Assembly: GCA_022414725.1 (NCBI GenBank)
Contig: CM039463.1
Span: 51,380,277 to 51,444,276, forward strand
DNA from: Microglena sp. YARC
Taxonomy: Eukaryota; Chlorophyta; Chlorophyceae; Chlamydomonadales; Chlamydomonadaceae
Direction of reading: 5' to 3'
DNA: 64,000 nucleotides
The stretch's first letter is position 1; every line of letters begins with the position of its first letter. Of this stretch, positions 1 to 9,949 are shown piece after piece. Under the pieces are notes generated by a model. It saw only the letters and a list, made by a program, of their open reading frames with translations. It did no database searches and had not been told where the DNA came from. The position numbers and the translations under genes are program-made.

Positions 1-170
1 AAGGGGCAAGGGTTGTCTCGCCTTTGAGCTGCAGAATCTGAAGATGGCTTTTTTTACTCGAATCCCTCATGAGCTGCTACCACAAATTAAATTGCTGGAA
101 AGTTCAAATTCCAATCCCCTGAAAAGTTATTCAGCCTCAAGTGGGACAGCTATGGCCAATATCAGGGTCA

Positions 171-180
171 GTGTGTGTGT

Positions 181-212
<32 letters not shown>

Positions 213-219
213 TCAAGTG
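171..219. repeat. (GT)n microsatellite
   Basis: About 49 bases of almost pure GT repeat. It lies in the long intron upstream of the FRA10AC1 exon at 3352. Confidence 0.85.
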
Positions 220-225
220 TGTGTA

Positions 226-395
226 AGTTTACAGCAGGTTAGGATAGCAAGACAATACTAAGTAGCTAGGGTACAAGCATAGGAGGTCGATGAACGTGAA
301 GTGTTGAGCTATAGGTGGCTCCATGCCAAGGCCATTATATCTGTTCCATGTGTGTATTTGTGTATATCTTGTGAGTGCGAGCATAGTTTGTGCAG
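226..395 (+). repeat. Dispersed repeat, copy 1 (pair with 1648-1830)
   Basis: A segment of about 170 bases beginning GTTTACAGCAGGTTAGGA recurs in the same orientation at 1648-1830 with scattered substitutions. The two copies bracket the 32-bp satellite. No coding signal is seen. Confidence 0.75.
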
Positions 396-426
396 GTGAA
401 CAAGAAAAACCACCAAACCAGTGTAC

Positions 427-1335
427 GATAAGATAGCATTGTAGCTTAGAGCTACTACGATAAGATAGCATTGTAGCTTAGAGCTCCTACGATAAGATAG
501 CATTGTAGCTTAGAGCTATTACGATAAGATAGCATTGTAGCTTAGAGCTCCTACGATAAGATAGCATTGTAGCTTAGAGCTCCTACGATAAGATAGCATT
601 GTAGCTTGGAGCTCCTACGATAAGATAGCATTGTAGCTTAGAGCTATTACGATAAGATAGCATTGTAGCTTAGAGCTCCTACGATAAGGTAGCATTGTAG
701 CTTAGAGCTATTACGATAAGATAGCATTGTAGCTTAGAGCTCCTACGATAAGATAGCATTGTAGCTTAGAGCTCCTACGATAAGATAGCATTGTAGCTTA
801 GAGCTATTACGATAAGATAGCATTGTAGCTTAGAGCTATTACGATAAGATAGCATTGTAGCTTAGAGCTCCTAAGATAAGATAGCATTGTAGCTTAGAGC
901 TCCTACGATAAGATAGCATTGTAGCTTAGAGCTATTACGATAAGATAGCATTGTAGCTTAGAGCTCCTACGATAAGATAGCATTGTAGCTTAGAGCTATT
1001 GTGATAAGATAGCATTGTAGCTTAGAGCTACTACGATAAGATAGCATTGTAGCTTAGAGCTCCTACGATAAGATAGCATTGTAGCTTAGAGCTCCTACGA
1101 TAAGATAGCATTGTAGCTTAGAGCTCCTACGATAAGATAGCATTGTAGCTTAGAGCTCCTACGATAAGATAGCATTGTAGCTTAGAGCTACTACGATAAG
1201 ATAGCATTGTAGCTTAGAGCTCCTACGATAAGATAGCATTGTAGCTTAGAGCTACTACGATAAGATAGCATTGTAGCTTAGAGCTACTACGATAAGATAG
1301 CATTGTAGCTTAGAGCTACTACGATAAGATAGCGG
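427..1335. repeat. 32-bp satellite, about 28 copies
   Basis: Head-to-tail repeats with an exact 32-bp period, core GATAAGATAGCATTGTAGC. Copies differ mainly at one dinucleotide (CTCC, CTAC or CTATT variants). There are no spacers. A 20-bp direct repeat (AAGGGGCAAGGGTTGTCTCG) occurs at 1-20 and just after the array at 1345-1364, so the array sits inside a larger duplicated block. It lies within the FRA10AC1 upstream intron. Confidence 0.95.
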
Positions 1336-1375
1336 AGAAGGGAGAAGGGGCAAGGGTTGTCTCGACTTTGTTTAC

Positions 1376-1640
1376 GTGGTGTGTGTGTGTGTGGTGGTGT
1401 GAGGGTATGTGTGGTGAGTGGTGGTGGGTGGAGGTGGCTGGTGGTGGGTACGGTACCCAGAATGAGAGGATGGGTATTGAATCACACAATGTAAACTTTG
1501 AGTACTTCAAGTATACCAGGCGGTTGTGGTACTGGGGTTGGGGTGCTGGGGTTGGGTAGGTGCTCTGGTTGGGTAGGTAGGTGCTGGGGTTGGATAGGTG
1601 CTGGGGTTGGGTAGGTAGGTGCTGGGGTTGGGTTTCTCAG
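1376..1640. repeat. G/T-rich simple repeats
   Basis: GT- and GTGG-rich sequence (1376-1450), then six or so short units of GGTTGGGTAGGTGCTGG type (1535-1635). No gene is seen. Confidence 0.8.
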
Positions 1641-1647
1641 ACATATG

Positions 1648-1830
1648 CGAGTTTACAGCAGGTTAGGAAAGCAAGACAATACTAAGCAGCTAGGGAACAC
1701 GCATAACAGGTCAATGTACGTGAAGTGTTGAGCTGTAGGTGGCTCCATGCCAAGGCCATTACATCTGCTTCATGCCTACATTAGGCATTTGTGTGTATTT
1801 GTGTGTATTTGTGCATATCTTGTGAGTGAA
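1648..1830 (+). repeat. Dispersed repeat, copy 2 (pair with 226-395)
   Basis: Second copy of the segment at 226-395, including the shared string GGCTCCATGCCAAGGCCATT, followed by GTGTATTTGTG repeats. Confidence 0.75.
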
Positions 1831-1897
1831 GGTGAAGAAGGGTATCTACCGAACCAGAGTGTTAAGAGGTGGCTCCGTGTCAAGTCCATTATATCTG

Positions 1898-3228
1898 CCT
1901 GACCACGACCACAATCCCAACCACAACCACTACCACAATCCCAATCCAAATCCCAACCAGGACCACAATCCCAATCCCTGCCACAATCCCAACCACAATC
2001 TCGCCACAACCAGAATTCCAACCACAATCCCAACCACAACCACTACCACAATCCCAACCACAATCCCAACCACAATCCCAACCACAATCTCGCCACAACC
2101 AGAATCCCAACCACAATCCAAACCACAATTACAACCACGATCCCAACCACAATCTCAATCCCAACCACAATCATTACACAACCACAACCACAATCCCAAC
2201 CAAAACCAAAACCACAATCCCAACCAAAACCAAAACCAAAACCACAATCCCAACCAAAACCAAAACTACAATCCCAATCCCAGCCACAATCCCAACCACA
2301 ATCTCGCCACAACCAGAATTCCAACCACAATCCCAACCACAACCACAACCACAATCCCAACCACGATCCCAACCACAATCCCAATCCCAATCCCAACCAA
2401 AACCACAATCCCAACCACAATCCCAATCCCAACCACAATCCCAACCACAACCTCAACCACAACCTCAACCACAACCTCAACCACAACCACAATACCAACC
2501 ACAATACCAACCTCAACCACAATCCCAATCCCAATCCCAACCACAATACCAATCACAATACCAACCTCAACCACAACCACAGTACCAACCTCAACCACAA
2601 TCCCAATCCCAGCCACGACCACAATCCCAGCCACAACCACAATCACAATACCAGCCACAACCACAATACCAACCACAACCACAATACCAACCACAACCAC
2701 AATCCCAATCCCAGCCACGACCACAATCCCAGCCACAACCACAATCACAATACCAGCCACAACCACAATACCAACCACAACCACAACCACAATCCCAGCC
2801 ACAACCACAATACCAACCACAACTACAACCACAATACCAACCACAACCACCACCGCAATCCCAGCCACAACCACAATACCAACCACAACCACAATCCCAG
2901 CCACAACCACAATCCCAAACCTAATCCCAACCACGACCACAACCACAATCCCAATCCCAACCACAATCCCGCCACAACCAAAATCCCAACCACAACTCCA
3001 ATCCCATTCCCAACCACAATCACAACCACAATCTTTAGCACAACCAAAATCCCAACCACAACCACAACCACAATGCCAAACACTACCACAATCCCAACCA
3101 CAACCACAATCCCAATTCCAACAACAATCCCAACCACAATCCCAACCACAACCACTATCCCAACCATAATCCCAACCACAACCACAATCCCATCCGCAAT
3201 TCCAACCACAGTCCCAATCCCAATCCAA
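1898..3228. repeat. 1.3-kb C/A-only hexamer-like array
   Basis: The plus strand is built almost only of CCACAA, CCCAAT and CCCAAC-type units and is nearly free of G. The array is open in more than one plus frame (Pro-Gln-Ser or Asn-Pro-Asn-His peptides) simply because C/A codons cannot form stops, so the long open frames are not evidence of a gene. It ends about 120 bases before the FRA10AC1 acceptor at 3351. Confidence 0.93.
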
Positions 3229-3351
3229 TGGATGCACTCATTTCACCCCCACCACTGTCAATATTGCCTGTACTGCAACCACTTCTTGTACTGCTTGTAC
3301 TGAATTATCACTGCGCTGATCATTCTACCCGTACCGCTGCCACCCTGGCAG

Positions 3352-3507
3352 GAGTCCAAAATAGGCATGCGATGGCGAACCCAGAAAGAGGTGGTAGCTG
3401 GCAAGGGTCAATTTATATGTGGGGCTAGAGGCTGCAATGAGAGCGGAAGTGGCCTTGCCTCATATGAAGTCGATTTTGCATATACGGAGGCAGGGGAAAA
3501 CAAGCAG
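3352..3507 (+). CDS. FRA10AC1: FRA10AC1 penultimate exon
   Basis: 156 bases, 52 codons. It is preceded by a pyrimidine-rich stretch ending CACCCTGGCAG and followed by GTGTGTGTGCG. Its last 50 or so bases (SYEVDFAYTEAGENKQ and the donor) are the sequence amplified in the array that follows. Confidence 0.92.
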
Positions 3508-6500
3508 GTGTGTGTGCGTGTGTCATATGATGCTGACCAAAGGCGAGCATGAGATCATATGATATTGTATAGAAATGGTAGATGTGGCCTAGTCAGACTG
3601 CCGGCATCATATCATGTCATATTGCCGTTCCCCACTCATATGAAGTTAACTTTGCTTACACCGAGGCTGGGGAAATCAAGCAGGTGTGTGTGTGTGTCAT
3701 TTGATGCTGACCAAAGGCGAGCATGAGATCATATGATATTGTATAGACATGGTAGATGTGGCCTAGTCAGACTGCCGGCATCATATGATTAGGGTTGGGA
3801 AGCAAACGTATATTTTTATTTTTATAAGCCGTATAAACGTATATACGTGTAAACGTATGCATGTAAACGTATAAAAACGTATATACAAATTAGGCACTTC
3901 TTGAGAAAATACTTTTACATGGGTTTAAAGGTATTACCGCGTAGCTAATTTCATTGGCATCACATATCAACTCTCAGAAAAATAATCTGGCAAGTTGAGG
4001 TTGTCGAAATCTCAGAAAAGAAATCACGGCTAGAAAGCGCGTCGGCCAAGAAGTGCGGCGGTGCCACTCTAAGGGAGCCATTAAATGCCTGTTGGTCTAT
4101 TATATAACTGTATAAGTGTATAATAATATAAGTTCACAACGATATTGCAATATTGTCCATGTTCACATTACACTAGGCTTGCACCATTAATCCCTCAAGC
4201 CCACATATGAGCACAGCTTGTGGAATGGAATGCTAGGTGGCGCTCTGATATGTGTGCCATCCTGGCTTTCTAGATCAACCTTTAGGCCGAATGCTTATAG
4301 AATGGTGCATGTGAACGGTGAATTTTATTGCATATTGTGATAGAGGGGGTCAAAAGCTTTCCAATGAGCTATCTAAATCAAAAATATAATGAAAACCAAG
4401 AAAGTGAAGTGCCGGGACGTGTGCTGTACTTCTCGAAGTACAGACTATACGTTTTGTATACGACGTATATAAGGTCGATTTGTGAAAAACTATACGGCGT
4501 ATTTATACGTATACCCGAGGGGGGGGCAAGAAAAAAGCTGCCGTACCGCACCTTCGCTATGGATAGGGCCTATCCTCAAACTATATAAAAAAAAAAAGTT
4601 TTTTTTTTTTAGCCAAAAATAAAGTTGTACCTAAGTTAGAGGGGTCCAAAGTTTTTTTCAACCAAAGCGGCCCAAATCTTAACATCGCGATAAATCACGT
4701 TTGGGTAACCCCATGAAAGATGTAAGAGCATAACTGAAATGGGCTTTAAAATATCTTTCGAATGACCCCCATTTTAGGGGGGGTAGGGTGAGGTAATTGG
4801 GTTTTAGGAGGGGGGGGGGGGGGGGGGGGTAAAAAAACTTTTAGCCAACTTTATTTTCCCCCTCTTTTTGTATGAAACGTCCACAATTCCAACTCCCATC
4901 TGAATCGGACACCATATCGAAGGTGCGGTCCAAAATCTGTCTTTCTGCCCCCCCCTGCGTATACCCGTATAAACGTATATCATACGTTTATATGTCGGCC
5001 CAAGTGCCCAACCCTACATATGATGTCATATTGCCGTTCCCCACTCATAGGAAATTGACTTTGCTTACACCGAGGCTGGGGAAAACAAGCAGGTGTGTGT
5101 GTGTGTCATATGATGCTGACCAAAGGCGAGCATGAGATCATATGATATTGTATAGACATGGTAGATGTGGCCTAGTCAGACTGCCGGCATCATATGATGT
5201 CATATTGCCGTTCCCCACTCATATGAAGTTGATTTTGCTTATACTGAGGCTGGGGAAGAGAAGCAGGTGTGTGTGAGGTAGTGCGTGCGTGCGTGCAGGT
5301 GTGCGTGTGTGCCATATGATGCTGACCAAAGGCGAGCATGAGATCATATGATATTGTATAGAAATGGTAGATTTAGCCTAGTCAGACTGCCGGCATCATA
5401 TGATGTCATATGATGACAAGATATCATATGATGTCATGTTGCCGTTCCCTACAAATGATAGGGTGATTTTCAGATCTTCAGATTCATCATAGATTCCAGA
5501 GGAATCTCCATCCATCCTAAAATCCCCTAGCATGCATGCGTACATCCTTCCAAACATCCCCTGATTTGCATCCATCCAACCACCGCCTGAGTTCTTACCT
5601 AACAGTCTCTCCCTTATATCCAGGCGCTGTTCAAGCTGCGAGTGCGCCCTGGATCTGCCTTTGAGGGTCACTACAGATACTGAGATACCACAGGAAGCTC
5701 CATCCATCCAAACATCCCCTGTCATGAATCCATCCAACTACCGCATGTCTTCTGACCTACCAACCTCTCCTTCTTACTTACCGACTTCTTATTTCCCCAC
5801 CCCTCTCCCTCATAGCCAGACGCTGGTCAAGCTGCTAGTGTGCCCTGCAAGCGCCTTGGTCACTTTATATACTGAAATACGACAGGAAGCTCCATCCATC
5901 CTAACATCCCCTGTCATGAATCCATATAATCACCGCCTGACTTCTTACCTACCAACCTCTCCTGCTTACCTACCAGCCTCTTATTTCCCCCCCCCCACAC
6001 CCCTCTCCCTAATACCCAGGCGCTCGTCAAGCTGCAAGTGTTCCCTGGGTGTACCTTTAAGGTTCACTACAGATACTGAAATATCACAGGAAGCTCCATC
6101 CATCTGAACATCCCCTCCCATGCATCCATCCAATTACCGCCTGACTTCTTACCTACCAACCTCTACTTTGTTTCCCCCTCTCCCTCATTACCAGGTGCTG
6201 GTCAAGCTGCGAGTGTGCCCTTGATGCGCCTTGGTCTCTACAGATACTGAGATACCAGAGGAAGCTCCATCCATCCTAACATCCCCAACCATGCATCCAT
6301 CTATTAACCGCCTGACTTCTTACCTACCAACCTCTACTTTATATCCCCCCCCCCTCTCCCTCAACCCTAGGAGCTGGCCAGGCTGTGAGTGTGCCCTGGA
6401 TGCGCCTTGGTCACTACAGATACTAAGATACCAGAGGAAGCTCTATCCATACTCATATCCCCTGCCATGCATCCATCTATTAACCGCCTGAATTCTTACC

Positions 6501-9099
6501 TACCAACCTCTATTTTATTCCCCCCCCCTCTCCCTCATACCAAGGAGCTGGCCAGGCTGCGAGTGTGCCCTGGATGCGCCTTGGTCACTACAAATACTGA
6601 GATACTACAGGAAACTCCTGTCATCCTTACATCCCCTGTCACACATTCATCTATTAACCGCCTGACCTCTGACCTACCAACCTCTACTTTTCCCCCCCAT
6701 CCCCCTCAAACTCAGGCGCTGGTCAGGCTGCTAGTGTTCCCTGGCTGTGCCTGAAATGGTCACCACAGACACTGAGATACCACAGGAAGCTCCATTCTTC
6801 CAAACATCCTCTGTCATGCACGCATCCAATAACCGTCTGACTTCCAACCTACCAGCCTCTCCTTCTTACCTGCCAACCTTTCAATTTCCCCCCTCTCCCT
6901 CATCATCAGGGGCTGGTCAAGCTGCGCGTGTGCCCTGGATGCGCCTTTAAGGGTTACTTCAGATACTAAGATACCACAGGAACCTCCATCCATCCTAACA
7001 TCCTCTGTCATGCATACATCTAATCACCGCCTGACTTCGAACCTACCAACCTCTACTTTTTTCCCCTCTCCCTCATCATTAGGGGCTGGTCAAGCTGCGC
7101 GTGTGCCCTGGATGCGCCTTTAAGGGTCACTACAGATACTGAGATACCACATAAAGATCCATCCATCCTAACATCCCCTGCCATGCATCCATCCAATCAC
7201 CGCATGCCTTCTTACCTACCAACCTCTAATTTTCACCCCCCTCCCCCTTATCATCTGGGGCTGGTCAAGCTGCGAGTGTGCCCTGGATGCGCCTTCAAGG
7301 GTTGCCACAGATACTGAGATACCACAGGAAGCTCCATCCATCCTAACATCCCCTGCCATGCATCCATCCAATCACCGCATGCCTTCTTACCTACCAACCT
7401 CTAATTTTCACCCCCCCTCCCCCTTATCATCTGGGGCTGGTCAAGCTGCGAGTGTGCCCTGGATGCGCCTTCAAGGGTTGCCACAGATACTGAGGTACCA
7501 CAGGAAGCTCCATCCATCCTAACATCCCCTGTCATGCATCCCTCCAATCACCGCCTGACTTCTTACCTACCAACCTCTTATTTTCACCCCCCCTCCCCCT
7601 TATCATCTGGCGCTGGTCAAGCTGCGAGTTTGCCCTGGATACGCTGTTAAGGGTCACTACAGACACTGTGACACCACAGGAAACTCCATGCCCCCAAACA
7701 TCGCCTGTCATGCATCCATCCAACCAACCTCTTCCATCTTCGTCATCATCACCATCTTCTTCCTACCAACCTATTTCTCATACCCAGGCGCTGGTCAAGC
7801 TGCGAGTGTGCCCTGGATGCGCCTTTAAGGGTTGCCACAGATACTGAGATACCACAGGAAGCTCCATCCATCCTAACATCCTCTGTCATGAATCCATCTA
7901 ATCACCGTCTGACTTCTTACCTACCAACCTCTACTTTTCCCCCCTCTCCCTCATCATCAGGTGCTGGTCAAGCTGCGAGTGTGCCCTGGATGCGCCTTCA
8001 AGGGTTGCCACAGATACTGAGATACCACAGGAAGCTCCATCCATCCTAACATCCCCTGTCATGAATCCATCCAAGTGTCCAACTACCGCCTGACTGCTTG
8101 CCTACCAACCTCTCCTTATTACCTGCCAACCTTCCAACTTTCTCCCTCTCCCTCATCATCAGGCGCTGGTAAAGTTGCGAGTGTTTCCTGGCTGTGCCTC
8201 TATAGCAATTCAGGGGATGAACTCTACAAATCGTTTCCGCGAGAACTCGTTCTTCGTACTTCGTCGAGAATTTTGGCCTGGTAATCCGAGAATTCTCGAC
8301 AATTTGGCCTGGAATTCTCGACAATTCTCGACGAAGTACGAAACGTTTGTTCAGTTCATCCCCTGAATTGATATAAGGGTCACCACAGACACTGAGATAC
8401 CAGAAGATCCATCCTAACAACCCCTGCCATGCATGCATCCATCCTTCTAAATGTCTGTTGATTCGCATCCATCCAACCACTGCCTGAGTTCTCACCTATC
8501 ACCCTCTCCCTCATACCCAGGCGCTGGTCAAACTGCGAGTGTGCCCTGGATGCGCCTTGGTCACTATATAAACTGAAATACCAGAGAAAGCTCCATCCAT
8601 CCTAACATCCCCAACCATGCATCCATCTATTAACCGCCTGACTTCTTACCTACCAACCTCTACCTTGTTTCTCCCTCTCCCTCATACCCAGGCGCTGGTC
8701 AAGCTGCGAGTGTGCCCTGGATGCGCCTTCAAGCTGAACTACAAAAAGGAGAGGAAGCTGGCCAAGATGAATGCCCTAGCTGGATTGAAGCGCTCATCTC
8801 CAGATTCCCGTCCAAGTACTTTGGGTGCTGCGAAGGTCCAACGTACGCGCGCTGCTGATGTCATCGCTGAGCTGGAGGCGGCATCCGCAGCTGCACCTGA
8901 AGGAAAGGGTGTACTGCCTCCCCCCGCTCGTACTGCAGCCCCCCCTCTTGCAGCCAGTGGAGGTGATCAGAGTGGCCAGGCTGGCGAGGCGGTTTCTGTT
9001 CTTCCTGGGGATGACTCGGTGTGGGAGAACAAACCAGCTCAAGAGGTTGCGACGCAAGATGACGAGTTTGATGAGTATTTTGGTGGGATGTTTTTGTGA
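3352..9099 (+). CDS. FRA10AC1: FRA10AC1 homologue, 3' part (two exons)
   Basis: FRA10AC1 is a conserved eukaryotic nuclear protein usually associated with spliceosomal complexes. The coding exons are 3352-3507 and 8692-9099, both phase 0, with junctions CAG|GAG at 3351/3352, CAG|GTGTGT at 3507/3508 and CAG|GCGCTG at 8691/8692. Exon A encodes ESKIGMRWRTQKEVVAGKGQ and then a CxxxxC-type motif (FICGARGCNE) and YEVDFAYTEAGE. Exon B begins ALVKLRVCPGCAFKLNYKK, a second CxxC motif that probably completes a zinc-binding site with the first. After a low-complexity Ala/Pro linker it ends in the family's hallmark acidic tail, DDEFDEYFGGMFL then stop. The N-terminal half lies upstream of the window; I found no earlier exon between 1 and 3351. 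The 5.2-kb intron between the two exons is filled with tandem copies of both exon edges. Confidence 0.93.
3459..5437 (+). repeat. Donor-edge array: exon end + donor + MITE, 4 copies
   Basis: The unit is the last ~50 bases of the FRA10AC1 exon, a CAG|GTGTGT donor, a GT run and a ~140-base ATATGAT-rich MITE ending TTGCCGTTCCC. Donors are at 3508 (real), 3684, 5093 and 5267. Spacings are 176, then 174 after subtracting the 1235-base insertion, then 174. Copy 2 reads SYEVNFAYTEAGEIKQ, copy 3 has a stop in the first codons (S*EIDFAYTEAGENKQ), and copy 4 reads SYEVDFAYTEAGEEKQ. All keep a perfect GT donor. Confidence 0.92.
3790..5016. mobile_element. Non-autonomous hAT-type DNA transposon, 1227 bp
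   Basis: The ends are inverted repeats TAGGGTTGGG (3790-3799) and CCCAACCCTA (5007-5016). They are flanked by a perfect 8-bp target duplication CATATGAT (3782-3789 and 5017-5024). The 8-bp duplication and TAGGG-type ends are hallmarks of the hAT superfamily. The outer ~150 bases on each side carry many AACGTATA motifs, as expected of subterminal transposase-binding repeats. No transposase reading frame is present. The interior includes an A11/T11 stretch near 4590 and a run of about 20 G at 4810-4830. The element sits inside one copy of the donor-edge array. Confidence 0.9.
5470..8691 (+). repeat. Acceptor-edge array: 16 decoy copies before the FRA10AC1 last exon
   Basis: A unit of about 170-178 bases is repeated. 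It holds TCCATCCATCC/CATCCCCTGTCATGCAT sequence, then CGCCTGACTTCTTACC, a pyrimidine tract, CAG, and a copy of the first ~40 bases of the last exon (GCGCTGGTCAAGCTGCGAG onward). Copies begin near 5624, 5821, 6019, 6194, 6369, 6545, 6714, 6908, 7080, 7255, 7432, 7610, 7787, 7960, 8160 and 8519; the real exon is at 8692. After GCCTT(CAAG) the copies diverge into intron-like GGTCACTACAG or GGTTGCCACAG. Several acceptors are intact (CAGGCG). Others are altered, for example CTGGGG at 7255 and 7432. Confidence 0.95.
8201..8375. mobile_element. Hairpin MITE, 175 bp, inside a decoy copy
   Basis: Terminal inverted repeats of about 23 bases, 8201-8223 and 8353-8375, core CAATTCAGGGGATGAACT, with one mismatch. 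The interior is itself largely palindromic around TTCTCGACAATT and CGTACTTCGTCGAGAATT. It interrupts the decoy unit starting at 8160, directly after its exon-like piece. The TATA at both ends would suit a TA target, but the target duplication is ambiguous. Confidence 0.8.
8692..9099 (+). CDS. FRA10AC1: FRA10AC1 last exon
   Basis: 408 bases including the stop codon TGA at 9097-9099. The acceptor is CCTCATACCCAG|GCG. It encodes the second CxxC segment, a lysine-rich stretch (KKERKLAKMNALAG), an Ala/Pro-rich linker and the conserved terminus EFDEYF..FL. Confidence 0.94.
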   Translation, partial: ALVKLRVCPGCAFKLNYKKERKLAKMNALAGLKRSSPDSRPSTLGAAKVQRTRAADVIAELEAASAAAPEGKGVLPPPARTAAPPLAASGGDQSGQAGEAVSVLPGDDSVWENKPAQEVATQDDEFDEYFGGMFL

Positions 9100-9479
9100 T
9101 AACATTACATTACATTACATTACATGTTAAAGTCTACTTGACACCGCAAGGGTGTATGAGGATCTGTGCTTTAAACAAAAAGAAAAAACACCCACAAAGC
9201 AAAAAAACCCATTACATCAGGGGTGTGTCGAGGACAAACAACCTGTGATGAGAGAGGGATGAATACATGGTGGAATGTTTTTGTGACGAGAGGGAGGATG
9301 ACCTACACCACCACACCCCAAGTAAATGGTGGGATGTTTTTCTGACGAGAGAGAGACAGGGTACTTCTTCTTGCCAAATTGGTCAGCGCCTAAAGCGCAC
9401 AAACGTCAAATTGGTCAGCGCTTTTTAGTGCAAAAAGCGCAAAAACAGCGCGCTGCGCTCACAGGTGATGAGAGAGGGA

Positions 9480-9665
9480 TGAAAGGTAATGATAACGCAT
9501 GATGTTAGTACGCGGGCAGAGAACGGTCCACCACCTCGACTGGACAAGCTACCATCGCGGTTGACATCGACCTGCAACGCTAAGGGCGATCGTAGGGGGA
9601 ATCGAACCCCCGACCCTTCGTCCTCAAGCGATTTGGTCTACCACTAGACCAATATATATCACTGA
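9480..9665 (-). mobile_element. tRNA-derived SINE-like element
   Basis: On the minus strand, 9588-9655 looks like a tRNA head. It has an A box (TGGTCTAGTGG), a D stem GGTC/GACC, a perfect T arm (GGGGG-TTCGATT-CCCCC) and a perfect B box (GGTTCGATTCC). The anticodon stem and acceptor stem do not pair, so it is not a working tRNA. The sequence that follows on the minus strand (CTTGTCCAGTCGAGGTGG to GCGTTATCA, down to about 9485) recurs near 34505-34600, with pieces near 10340-10365 and 50089-50150. This fits a SINE body with a Pro-tRNA-like head. Confidence 0.62.
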
Positions 9666-9781
9666 AAGGGGCTGAGAGGGATGATAAAATGGTGGAATGT
9701 TTTTGTGATGAGAGTGGAATGACCTACACCAGCACACCCCTAGTAAAGGGTGATGTTTTTGTGATGAGAGGGGGGTGGCCC

Positions 9782-9811
9782 ACACCACCACACCCCGGGG
9801 TGTGGTGGTGT
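9782..9811. repeat. Perfect 30-bp palindrome
   Basis: ACACCACCACACCCC is followed directly by its exact reverse complement, so it could form a hairpin with no loop. It lies at the join of two inverted stop-edge repeat copies. Confidence 0.85.
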
Positions 9812-9869
9812 AGGTCATCATTTTGTTGGAATGTTTTTGTGACGGAGGAATGAATGAAGAGATAAATAG

Positions 9870-9937
9870 TACGCCTCATTAGGAGGCGTGAGGTTGAGGG
9901 GCCAGTCCGTTTGCTTGCTCTGTGGCCAACCATCAAT
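9870..9937 (+). repeat. Dispersed ~65-bp repeat (GAGGCGTGAGGTTGAGG family)
   Basis: The core is GAGGCGTGAGGTTGAGGGG, then CCAGCCYGTTTGCTTGCAC and GGGCCAACCA. Other copies are at 14040-14105 (reverse), 14330-14395 (reverse), 22095-22165, 27207-27280, 49736-49790 and 49995-50055. Some carry a short hairpin CGCCTTATTACGAGGCG at one end. Confidence 0.85.
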
Positions 9938-9949
9938 GGAGGGATGATA

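Larger units (their letters stand above)
9078..9850 (+). repeat. Copies of the FRA10AC1 stop-codon region downstream of the gene
   Basis: The last coding bases and stop (GGTGGGATGTTTTTGTGAT, 9081-9099) recur at about 9270, 9328, 9690, 9748 and 9828. They are linked by GACGAGAGAGGGATGA and ACCTACACCACCACACCCC sequence. The copies carry substitutions such as GGTGGAATG. This mirrors the intron arrays, but the anchor here is the end of the reading frame. Confidence 0.8.

Noticed and set aside
427..1335. CRISPR array
   Set aside because: The 32-bp repeats are contiguous with no spacers, and the setting is a eukaryotic intron.
1826..3169. 447-codon open frame with Pro/Gln/Asn/Thr repeats
   Set aside because: The C/A-only strand cannot form stop codons easily and at least two plus frames are open; no conserved domain and no splice structure.
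3459..5437. Introner-type elements creating new introns
   Set aside because: The MITE copies lie wholly within existing introns and do not supply both splice sites; the donor in each unit comes from the copied exon edge.
9588..9655. Functional tRNA gene
   Set aside because: Anticodon and acceptor stems do not pair in any register I tried; only the D arm, T arm and internal promoter boxes are intact.
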